Positions 40,946 through 49,634 of a stretch of DNA of 64,000 bases are shown here, in pieces. Below the pieces are notes generated by a model that saw only the letters and a list, made by a program, of their open reading frames with translations, was not told the origin of the DNA and made no database searches. The DNA comes from Flectonema sp. DT1601 (taxonomy: Eukaryota; Euglenozoa; Diplonemea; Diplonemida; Diplonemidae), in assembly GCA_964019425.1 (NCBI GenBank), contig OZ025864.1, positions 56,001-120,000 on the forward strand. Reading direction: 5' to 3'. The position numbers and the translations under genes are program-made. How positions within the stretch are numbered: the stretch's first letter is position 1; every line of letters begins with the position of its first letter.

Positions 40946-41470
40946 TTAATTAAGAATGTCATAAGAAGCCTTAATCCACAGGGCACACAATGCCAAAAAC
41001 TGTACAAAAAATGCAGCAGAACGAAAAAAGCTATTCGAAGGGGACGTGCTTCTAATGTACGCAATGTTGTAAAAAAATCTACACAAGAGGATTATTGCCG
41101 CACAGGTATTGCAGAAGTCGATGTCAGAACCGGATAACGCCACAGCAGTAGCAGCAGAAATGTATAAGATGAAACCCTCCCAACCATTTTCATGGGCAGC
41201 TTGACAGCGTCTCACAAAACCTGAATCCGGATTTTCAGGGTCGTTAATTATGTTGGCGGTTGCACTTCGCGGTTCAGGATTCACATCAGCGAGGGTCAGT
41301 TTATTCTTTACAACTCCATCTCCATTCAGAGGCTCCGTCAATCCACTGGCTTTCAATGCTGGTTCAGTTGGATTGAAAATTCGACGAGACTTAAGTCCTG
41401 CTGGGATCATCACCAAGAACCAATATACAGGCATTGCCATAACCATAATGGAATAGTTGTCTCCTCCCAT
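40946..41470 (-). CDS. MAPEG-family membrane protein
   Basis: A 174-residue protein of the MAPEG family (microsomal glutathione transferase, prostaglandin E / leukotriene C4 synthase). Family evidence is FVRRCQAAHENGWEGFILYI (compare RA-RAH-N--E-F--F) and CRFFYNIAYIRSTSP. Four hydrophobic helices: YSIMVMAMPVYWFLVMI, GFILYISAATAVAL, TCAAIILLCRFFYNIAYI, and AAFFVQFLALCALWIKASY. A 50-residue linker after helix 1 is longer than usual. Glutathione-dependent detoxification or lipid-mediator synthesis in the endoplasmic reticulum or outer mitochondrial membrane is expected from the family. The ATG follows an uninterrupted A20 tract. Confidence 0.88.
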   Translation of the reverse strand: MGGDNYSIMVMAMPVYWFLVMIPAGLKSRRIFNPTEPALKASGLTEPLNGDGVVKNKLTLADVNPEPRSATANIINDPENPDSGFVRRCQAAHENGWEGFILYISAATAVALSGSDIDFCNTCAAIILLCRFFYNIAYIRSTSPSNSFFRSAAFFVQFLALCALWIKASYDILN

Positions 41471-41546
41471 TTTTTTTTTTTTTTTTTTTTAGTTTTTTTT
41501 TTTTTAAATGTAAGCTGAAATAGATTATAAAATTTAATAATAACAA

Positions 41547-41700
41547 TGCGGCTTAATTTGACTGGGTTCAGGTGGGAGTACATTCGCAAGGCTGAAACCT
41601 AAAGGAATTGACGGAATGACACCACCAGGCGTGGAGCATGCGGCTTAATTTGACTCAACACGATCCATTGTGTGGTGGTGCATGGCCGCTCCTGGTTGGT
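41547..41700 (+). rRNA. Scrambled nuclear SSU (18S) rRNA fragment, not a functional gene
   Basis: Highly conserved SSU sequence on the plus strand: cgcaaggctgaaacctaaag, then gaattgacggaatgacacca, then ggcttaatttgactcaacac (41592-41662). Its order is broken: gcggcttaatttgact appears once before (41548-41563) and again in place (41640-41655), and after caacacg the sequence jumps to tggtggtgcatggccgctcc (41673-41692), which in an intact SSU lies roughly 150-200 bases further on. It is a rearranged rDNA piece of about 150 bases. The ggaatgacaccac wording resembles, from memory, the kinetoplastid form (ggaatggcaccac) more than the common ggaagggcaccac. Confidence 0.88.
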
Positions 41701-42213
41701 AGACAAAACCAGAACTCATCTCTCAACGAATTCATTCCAAGCGTTAGTTTTGATGTGCTTTTTGTAACCTGTATTAAAAAAAAAGAAAAAATAAACTGTT
41801 TTTTTTTTTCTTTAAAAAAAAATCAAGAAGATTCTAAAATGTCATGCTCAGCAGACCTGCGGTCGATTTTAAATTTGCTTTTTTTTTTTTTTTTTTTTGT
41901 TTTTTTTTTTAAAGGGTACCTCAATGGAACCCTAAATCTCCCGTTATCTGGTTCACGGTCAGGAGCCGATGTCATCTGGTTAAGATTTATTTACTTAAAG
42001 AGTCGGTCAGAAATGATTTTTAAAAAAAAAAAAAAAAAAATGGGGGAAAATATAAATCCTTATACTTTCAAGTATTCATGAATCATTTGTCAGAAGGAAA
42101 AAAGAAAAGTTGTTTTTTTTTTTGATCAGTTGTTGTGTTAACGCACAAGATCACATGTGCTATTCGAACTTTTACTCTCAAAAGGAAAGTAGAGCAAGAA
42201 CAATGCTTGCAAT

Positions 42214-42246
<33 letters not shown>

Positions 42247-42518
42247 CACATATAACCTCAAGCATGTTGTATTTCTTCATTAGAAAAAAAAAAAAGAAAC
42301 GGATCTCCAAATCAAATAAGATAGTCAGGACTTTGCAATGAGACTTTCAATCTCAGCAACCTTTTTTTTTTTTTTTTTTATTCATCACAAGAACCAGTCA
42401 AGTCAGATATCTCGTTGTTAAAACCATAATCAATATTCCCAAGATGGTCAGGACGGGTAACCACCCCCTTCCAAAACTCAAAGGATAAAATAACAATCTC
42501 TAGTCTACCTGATGATCA
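41701..42518. other. Spacer
   Basis: Many A/T homopolymers (41879-41898, 42021-42040, 42219-42246, 42362-42380). No gene seen; I could not trace more rRNA here. Confidence 0.55.
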
Positions 42519-43941
42519 CTACTGAAGTGGGTGAGGTGGAGGTGGGAATGGAAGAGGCGATGGCGGCATATCAGAATTCGCAGTTAGTTCACTAACCGGT
42601 TGTACTTCCGTAGAAGAACTCAACGGAGTAGTAGTTGGCTTATTAAGAGCTGAAAACACTGACATCGCTGACGCCACCATACTCGACGGATCATTTAAGT
42701 TAGTAGGTAAAATGACTGTGTTGCATTCCTTTGCTATATTTGAGAACCCATTCAGATATGTCTTTGCGACGTCGAGGTTAACTGCTTCAGAAGAGTTGCT
42801 ATTTTCACTTAGTGACGCTGACACAACTTTGATTGCATCTGCTTGCGCTTCAGCTCTCATTCGAATACTCACAGCTGCAGCTTCAGCAGCTTTGACTTCA
42901 GCAATTTTATCGGCCTCAGCCATCAATTCTTTTGCTCTCTTTTCACCAGTAGCTCTGTTAGTCATAGCGTCTCTGTCTCCTTCTGATTCAAGAACATTCT
43001 TCCTACGAGTTCTGTCGGCTTGAGCTTGGTAGTCCATACTCTTTCTAACCATTTCAGAAACGCGAATATCTCTGATTTCGTATCTCTTACACTCAATTCC
43101 CCATTCTTGAGCATCAACAGAGATTGCTGCACGGATGGCAGCGTTAAGCTGTTTAATTTGTATTTTTTTTTTTTTTCCCTTCAATGATTTTATTTTTTTA
43201 TAATAGAAAAACACAATTATGTTATACCTGGCTCCTTTCCTCAAATAACTTGTCAAGAGAAAGTCGACCGATTTCACTTCTCATGGTCGTTTGAGCGACG
43301 TTAATTAAATTGTAAATTGGGTTATCAATGTCTGTTTTTGGTTGTTTTTTAATTTTTTTTTTTTTTTTTTAAGAAAAAGAAAAAAAAAGTCATGACATTG
43401 ATAACAACATACTGTAACTTGCTTTTTCAGCATCCACGATCCGAACAAACAAGATACCATCTATGTTTACAACAACGTTATCGCGAGTAATGGCTGACTG
43501 GTTTGGAATTTGATGACCTTGTTCCTGTTTTTTGTCGTTTTGTTTGTTTTTTGATTCACACACACTCTCTCTCAACAATACTGCATTTATAATTATTCAC
43601 ACCTTACTACTATGAGCGTAGGCCACTCTATCTATAAATGGAATTAGAATATTAAGACCAGAATCGAGAGTTTTTGAATACTTTCCGAGCCGTTCGACAA
43701 CCCAAAGCTCACCTCGAGGAACGATACAGACACCTTTATTCCTTTTGGGTTTCATTATGTATTCATTGGCTTGTTTAACCCTCGGTGAGTTTGTTGGTAA
43801 CGTTGAGTACCCTATGTCCATCATGTTAGAGTTACTACCAGAAGGTGGTGGAGGACCCCAATACGGTGGTTGGTTTAAAACAACCGCACTGTTGCTAATC
43901 TGCCTCCGACAGGTAGCAATCATCTGACGGCGAAGTGCCAT
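42519..43941 (-). CDS. STOML2: Mitochondrial stomatin-like protein 2 (SPFH/prohibitin family), 4 exons
   Basis: Exons 43603-43941, 43413-43524, 43228-43331 and 42519-43148 give 394 residues in frame. SLP-2 is an inner-membrane SPFH scaffold that binds cardiolipin and prohibitins. Conserved order: GVCIVPRGELWVVERLGKYS, LDSGLNILIPFIDRVAYAHS, then across introns QSAITRDNVVVNIDGILFVR, VAQTTMRSEIGRLSLDKLFE, LNAAIRAAISVDAQEWGIEC and KRYEIRDIRV. A helical region AEAAAVSIRMRAEAQADAIK follows. The start ATG at 43941 (MALRRQMIATCRRQIS) is a good mitochondrial presequence, and CTCCAACAG lies 18 bases upstream. Introns are 78, 81 and 79 bases; acceptors are AAAAAACAG, AAAAACAG and ATTAAACAG. The Pro-rich tail is unusual. 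Confidence 0.93.
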
Positions 43942-45158
43942 CGAAGTGTAATTATTGAACTGTTGGAGAAAAAGTAACATTTTCAAAAACAAAAATATTT
44001 AATTTATTTTATTTTAGAAAATCCCAACACCTGCCCATCATTGTAAGCTTACGGGATATCAGTCATTCAATTACCACACAACCGTAAAGACTCCCTCAGG
44101 AGTGAAGGGACGTTTATGACCATCAATATTCGTGCTAAGATCTACTTGACATAAAGAGCAAGTGTTAACGACGATTGATAACACTTATTTCAATTTTAAG
44201 GGGAGTATTTACCTGTAGTTGTATCAAAAAAAAAAAAAAAAAAAGAGGATGTTATTGGAAACCCTCAAAACAAGTACTGACAACATCACATGAAAAACAC
44301 TTGGCAACAAATAAACAATTTAACAAAACAAGAAGAAAGCAAAGAAAAAAAAACAAAGAAACAAGCAAACCGAGGAAAACTTAAAGGGGGGTAGCCTTGA
44401 GGGTCTTTCTCGGATTGTTTATTTGAAATCACCGTAGGAAGTCGAACTTACAAAAAATTTAAAAGTCGTTCATCAGGAAATGTACTCATTCCACTGTAAC
44501 GGAGAAAACTAAAATAAAAAAAAAAACATAAAAATAGGACGACATCAACAGGGGTCACTCACGCTATTAGCGATCGTGAAAAAAAAAAAAGAAAAAAAAA
44601 AAAAAAAAAGAGTTTTTTTCTAAAACTCAACAGAATTAGACAACTAAAAGCAATCGGGGGATTTCTTTCATTTGGTCTCTGTTTCTATGTTTTGATTATT
44701 TTATCTTATTTCCTCCCTTCGTATCATTTAGTTCTCCAAATAGCCGCCTTTTTTCATTTTTTATTATTTTTTTTTTTTTTTTTCATTGACCACATCAAAG
44801 GGAAGTACAAAAAATTGAACAGAACTAACATCCGGGCAGCTATAAAAACTGATAGAAGGTAAACGAAAAGACTGATAGGAAGCATCGTGTTCTGCTGTCA
44901 CATGCAGCTGTACAGACAGTCCTTAAGAAAGGAAACAATCAAACGTCGTCGAGTAAAAATCGTACAGAACAGGATGAACACATGAGAACAGCAAAATATA
45001 AATACCACGAGGAACGTCTTTACTCTAATTACTTAAGAGGATAATTACCTTGCAAGCTGTACTTATGTTAATTGATATATACAATGACGGCAGTCAGATT
45101 TCATCGTTTTTTTAAAAAAGTATTATTACAATAGCGCAGTTGAGAGGTTTAAAGGAAT
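43942..45158. other. 1.2-kb spacer
   Basis: No gene recognised. Bases 44160-44186 form a perfect 8-bp inverted repeat (AAGTGTTA / TAACACTT, 11-base loop). A-runs at 44226-44243 and 44579-44609, T-run 44767-44783. Confidence 0.5.
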
Positions 45159-46109
45159 TCATTCCACGTCTGGTGCAACGGAATCGCCTTCCATCTCGTC
45201 AGGAGCGTTTCTATTTCTTTTATATGCCCAATATGTTTGAGTCGTTGCGTTTATTCGTAGTAACATTCCGTGAAATCCAATTAAGAATCCGAGTTCCCCA
45301 ACAGCAGCACATGCTGCTATAATGTTAACCATTAAGACAACCCTGATAGCTTCAAGAGATGCAGGATCACTCGAAGAGAAGACTGATTCTATCCTCGCAG
45401 TGTAATAAGTTCTGTCAGTGAAGGTATCAACAAATTGATAAGTACTGACAGCTACTTGAGTTACCTGAAGTATGTAACATCCGAATACAAAAAGTGCGAA
45501 AAAATGATAATTTTTTTCTCCAACTGCGACGTTTAACCATTTACAAAAATGATCCATCTTATAAACACATTTATTACTGCTGTGGCAGTGATAAGAATCA
45601 ATCGAAACGACTGAATGACATATTGAGCACCAGACTTTATCTCGTGATCGAATTGCTTTGAGTTCATTTTTACGAGGATGAGTTGTTTCCCATGAACCGT
45701 TCCATAAATCTTGATATTTAATAGTAAGATACTCATCGAACTCTTCATGAGTCCAACGAGGTAAACCAAACACAGCATCATCAGCAGACTGTGTTAATGA
45801 AGCACTCACATTGGCTAGCATAGTCATTGTGAAGATTGCTGTGCAGACAGCATACAGAACATCCCCTCCAGGCTCTCTCATTAACGGAAAATTTATCACC
45901 AAAACGATGGCGACTTGCATTGTTATTGCGACCCAACTTAATACCTGAAACATCATGACTTGACCTTGACATCCGTTTACTTTGATTCCCTTTTCGTGAG
46001 TGTCCATTTCGTCTATTTGATAGTGATCACCAACATGATAAAGTTGATTTATATATTCATTTTTGAATTTGTGTACAGACCATCCGTGTCTCCACTCCAA
46101 AGTGGTCAT
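45159..46109 (-). CDS. DHHC-family palmitoyltransferase homologue with degenerate zinc finger
   Basis: A 316-residue four-TM protein with the CRD between TM2 and TM3. DHHC enzymes S-acylate membrane proteins. Helices: VLSWVAITMQVAIVLVINF, VLYAVCTAIFTMTMLANV, FFALFVFGCYILQVTQVAV, and VLMVNIIAACAAVGELGFLI. The CRD reads VWCSICHSVVSIDSYHCHSS, NKCVYKMDHFCKWLN, VAVGEKNYHFF. Relative to the consensus (CxxC...HCxxCxxCVxxxDHHCPWxxNCVGxxNY), the central HCxxC cysteine is Ser, DHHC is DHFC, and the NC before VG is VA. The catalytic Cys remains. Start ATG at 46109 (MTTLEWRHGWSVHKF); acceptor-like ACTCAACAG lies 23 bases upstream. Confidence 0.85.
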   Translation of the reverse strand: MTTLEWRHGWSVHKFKNEYINQLYHVGDHYQIDEMDTHEKGIKVNGCQGQVMMFQVLSWVAITMQVAIVLVINFPLMREPGGDVLYAVCTAIFTMTMLANVSASLTQSADDAVFGLPRWTHEEFDEYLTIKYQDLWNGSWETTHPRKNELKAIRSRDKVWCSICHSVVSIDSYHCHSSNKCVYKMDHFCKWLNVAVGEKNYHFFALFVFGCYILQVTQVAVSTYQFVDTFTDRTYYTARIESVFSSSDPASLEAIRVVLMVNIIAACAAVGELGFLIGFHGMLLRINATTQTYWAYKRNRNAPDEMEGDSVAPDVE

Positions 46110-46377
46110 GTTGGTTAATTTATAATAAGTGACTGTTGAGTTGGGAATTATAAAAAAGAAAATAGTATACAATATGTTATATCAGAAAATTCTTTTTTTT
46201 TCCACGTACCTATACCGTAACAATATTGTTGTTAAAAAAAGATTGATAGCACTTCTCAACCTACTGCGAGGTTTATTCCTACAGCGGAATTGTTAGATCA
46301 GCGTATCATGTTTCTAACTTGGATACGACTTCGCTGCTTATCATTAATTAGATGTCACATCGCTCGTAATGTTGAGA

Positions 46378-47274
46378 CTAACTCCAGCCAGCACCAAACA
46401 CATTGTCAGGACCAGCATTTTGAATGAAACGAGAACGAGGAAGAGAACCGATTGGTCCTCTCCAACGTGACAACTCACGCTGGTCATTAGTTCCAAGAAG
46501 ATGTTGACGGATTCCAGAAGGAGTTTGAAGCTGGTTGTATATAACTGAACGAGCGTTTTCACGTTCTGAATCAAATTTTCCAGATGGAGTTGGTTGACCG
46601 GGAACTCCATCGTAGTACTGATATCTGTCTTCTGAAACAGCCTCAGCTGCTGTTGGTTTTGTTTTTAACCAATAGTCATATAGATCATCTTTAGACCCCC
46701 AATCGAATCTATCTCCATGTTTCGAACCATGTACATCAAACACTGGAGGCATCAACCCAGCTTGAGACAATACTGCTTGGCATTCCCTTGATACGGTTGC
46801 TCCTTTTACCATCCACCATTTTACTCTATCAAAGTTTAATAAACATTTTCTAAATGTCATTCTGTCGTATGCCTGTGGAGTTTCCGGAGAGTTCAGGTCT
46901 TTACGTGCGTATGGATCAAAATAACCAAGCTGTTTGGTTTGTGTGGGTAATTTTTTTTTTTTTTTGATAAAATTTAAGAAAAAAAGCATACAATTTCATG
47001 TGGAGAGCCGGTGACAACATCTACTTCAGAACTAATCGCTACAATTCGATATTCGTGGTATCCCTGTCGTCCATAAGGCTGCAGACGTAGCTCAACAGGA
47101 CCAGGACTGTGTTAATTTATTTTTGTTGACAAATTCTCTTCATAATTTACAATTGAAAAAAAAAAAAAAAAAAATTAAAACATACGTTGGAAATAAGTGC
47201 TCTGCATAAATTTTTGATTTTTTGGTTCCCCTATCACGTAGTGTCCTCTGCCACAAGGCCTTAGGTTTACCCAT
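46378..47274 (-). CDS. MRPS16: Mitochondrial ribosomal protein bS16m, extended, 3 exons
   Basis: Exons 47186-47274, 46992-47106 and 46378-46929 give 251 residues; introns are 79 bases (GTATGT ... TTAACACAG) and 62 bases (GTATGC ... CCAAACAG). The bS16 core spans about residues 33-120: VELRLQPYGRQGYHEYRIVA, then ILGYFDPYARKD and LNFDRVKWWMVKGATVSREC plus QAVLSQAGLMPP, matching R-GR---YRIV, E-LG-YDP and DR---WL--GA-PS. About 30 residues precede the core and about 125 follow it, so it is about twice the usual bS16 length, as is common for expanded protist mitoribosomes. The start MGKPKALWQRTLRDRGTKK can act as a targeting sequence. Confidence 0.85.
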
Positions 47275-48114
47275 GGTCTAATTTCTTTTCTTTTTTTTTT
47301 ACTCAACCTGTTGAATAGAAAAATAACACAAAAACATTAAATATTTTTTTTTCAGTTTAATTGTTTCATATAATCATCGATATCTCCTAGCAGGGGGGGG
47401 TTAACTGTTCGAGTTTGTACGTAAAATACAAATGTATTGTATCATAAACAACATAACCGATAATTTAACATTAGTTCTGAGATACAGTTGACAGATACAG
47501 TTGACTAAAGGTAATGTTAGTGTAGGTAAACACTCTGCGATTGACGTAAATACTTTACATTATAATAAATGTTTCTAACTTAGCTGCATACACATCTCTT
47601 TTTCCGTGTTGTCATTCAGTATAATACAGTGACTAAGGGTGATGCGCAACCTAGCAGGGGGGGGTCCAATAGAAGTTATAATTGTGTGGATGCTGTCGCT
47701 GAATACAAAAAACCCATGAGTAAATGATGACTGGTATGTGTTTCCATCATCCTAATACTGTTTTCGTAAGGTACAACTCGTCAACGAAATGAACGAAAAA
47801 TAGAAAAAGCAGACTTTTCTCAAATGTTAGATAAGCTAAGGGTCATAAATCTTATTGATTTCACAACCTGTTTTACTTGTCCGTTTGTTTTTTTTTCTTT
47901 TTTCCTTAATTCTTTCTTGTTTTTTTATCATTTGTTGTTTTCTTTTTTTTTTTTTTTCTTTTTTGTCCATTCAATATCCAACCAACCATGTCAGTCGTAA
48001 TGCCGATAAAAATTTACATTTCGAGGAAGTTCATAACACAAAAAACAGGACAAATACTTTTTACTTTCGTGTAGTTGACATGTTGGTTGGTTTTTCTTTT
48101 TAGTAGTAAGAGTC
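47275..48114. other. Spacer with R1 repeat
   Basis: Holds an R1 copy (47402-47500) with flanking G-runs (cctagcaggggggggg at about 47387 and again at 47649). No gene seen; the plus frame at 47855-48103 is pyrimidine-rich low complexity. Confidence 0.55.
47402..47575. repeat. Dispersed repeat R1, longest copy
   Basis: Joins the part shared with 22833-22916 (tttgtacgtaaaatacaaat, tgtattgtatcataaa, agatacagt) to the part shared with 31090-31180 (taaaggtaatgttagtg, aaacactctgc-attgacgt, ctttacat). This suggests a unit of at least 170 bases. Confidence 0.65.
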
Positions 48115-48609
48115 TTAAGCGCTGGTAATTCCAAGTACAGACATTCCGATCAGACAAATCCACCCTCCCAACCAGCTGATGGCACGGTGAGGCTGCATGC
48201 TACGTACGTAAGTGATAGTGTGTAACCATCTAAAGATAGCGAATCCAATAAAGAAGTATGGAAACCAAGGACGGTTGCTTGCTGTAAGCATCGAAGACCA
48301 AGCAACAAGAAGTCCCAAAGGAATGTTCTGAAGAGCGTTCTGCATGACTCTGCTCCAACGAACGACATTCACTCTCGCGTCTAAAATTTTGTCACTTGGG
48401 TTTGCTTCAGTCCCGAAAGTCTGTCTAATACCTTCTTTCTTTGACTTCTTAGCCAGACTCAACATCTCATCTTCTGGTGGCCTCTCTCCGGCAGGAAATT
48501 TACTCTTCCCCTCTCCCATTTGAATAAACAACAAGTTTGCTGTCAGGGCTGCAGTACACCAAAGCCCGGTAACGACAGCATCTCTGTTTAGGTTCAATTC
48601 AAGAGACAT
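48115..48609 (-). CDS. MAPEG-like membrane protein
   Basis: A 164-residue protein with MAPEG-type topology, probably related in function to the family at 40946-41470 but divergent. The key segment is DARVNVVRWSRVMQNALQNI followed by PLGLLVAWSSML (compare R-R--NA-EN). Four hydrophobic helices: VTGLWCTAALTANLLFIQM, IPLGLLVAWSSMLTA, WFPYFFIGFAIFRWLHTIT, and WLGGWICLIGMSVLGITSA. RWLHTITYVRSMQPHRAISW matches the R--Y--Y---P pattern near helix 4. Start at the ATG at 48609 (MSLELNLNRDAVVTGLW), with acceptor-like TCACAACAG about 25 bases upstream; the frame is open further to 48696. Confidence 0.75.
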   Translation of the reverse strand: MSLELNLNRDAVVTGLWCTAALTANLLFIQMGEGKSKFPAGERPPEDEMLSLAKKSKKEGIRQTFGTEANPSDKILDARVNVVRWSRVMQNALQNIPLGLLVAWSSMLTASNRPWFPYFFIGFAIFRWLHTITYVRSMQPHRAISWLGGWICLIGMSVLGITSA

Positions 48610-49445
48610 AATGTGAGTTGGTTGAGGTCTGTTGTGAGTGATGTGTTGTAATAAATTGAACTGTCTTAAATTATTCTTGCAGGCAGATCCATTCACTACA
48701 CCAATCCTGTTTTATGAAAATGTGCATTTCAATTATTTCCTAATTTTTCAGTGCTCTCCCGATAACAATTTTGGCTCAACTATAAACCTCTCACTCCTTT
48801 TTTTTTTTTTTTTTTTTTAAATTTTTTTTTTTTTTCCCTTTCTCTCTCCCCGTCTTAAAGTGGTTTGGTGTGTATTTACAGTAAGTTGCCAAGCTCGAAT
48901 TTTTTTTGTTTTTGTTTTTTTTTGCTTTGTTTCTTCCGTTTGGATAAGAAGAAAGAGAAAAGAATAGGCAAACTTCACCTTTTTACCTTTTTACGTTTAC
49001 ACTTTTGTTTTGTTTGTGCGCAACCATAGAATAGGTTAGTTACGCTGCCACATTTCTCTTTCCACCAAACAACGGGTTTGAAGGTACAAAAAAAAGAGAG
49101 AAAAAAAAAGGTGCAGACAGAAGCATGACTTCCCCTACTGTGGCCAATTTAGTTTGTTTTGCCAAAAAAAAAAAAAAAAAAAAAAATCTCGTTGAATGTT
49201 TCGTTCTGTCTGACTGAATATAAAAATAAAAACAAAAAAAAAAATAGAAAAATAAAAATACTTACAATAACAACCAAACAAGGAATGGAAGAGACAAAAG
49301 GGGACAAGTGGGGATATTACAACATGGTGGAAATAAAAAATAAAAACATCAACTAGAAGAGCACAATGTCCAACTCTAAAGAAAAAATATCAGCTCCCTG
49401 GACATGAATCAAGTTTTTGATCACGTCGGGTCAGCACATACTTAA

Positions 49446-49479
<34 letters not shown>

Positions 49480-49634
49480 TATTACAACCCCTCGACTAAA
49501 TATGTCAAGGGAGGGTTATTTTAGATACTCTAAACAAGAAACTGCTCCGAAGAAATAAAAAAAAAAAATTTCTTTTTTTTTTTTTTTTTTTTTTTTTCCT
49601 TTTTTTTTCTAAATAATACAAAATAAGAAAACTA
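48610..49634. other. 1-kb spacer with R2 repeat
   Basis: R2 copy at about 48976-49062. A-runs 49163-49186 and 49446-49478, T-run 49571-49597. The Lys-rich frame at 49159-49356 is an A-run artefact. Confidence 0.55.
48976..49062. repeat. Dispersed repeat R2, intergenic copy
   Basis: Related to 16636-16735: cttttgttttgtttgtgcgc and gttacgctgccaca; same orientation. Confidence 0.6.

Noticed and set aside
43390..43578. Separate short gene between two SPFH fragments
   Set aside because: It contains SLP-2 exon 2; GT..AG borders and protein conservation join it with its neighbours into one gene.
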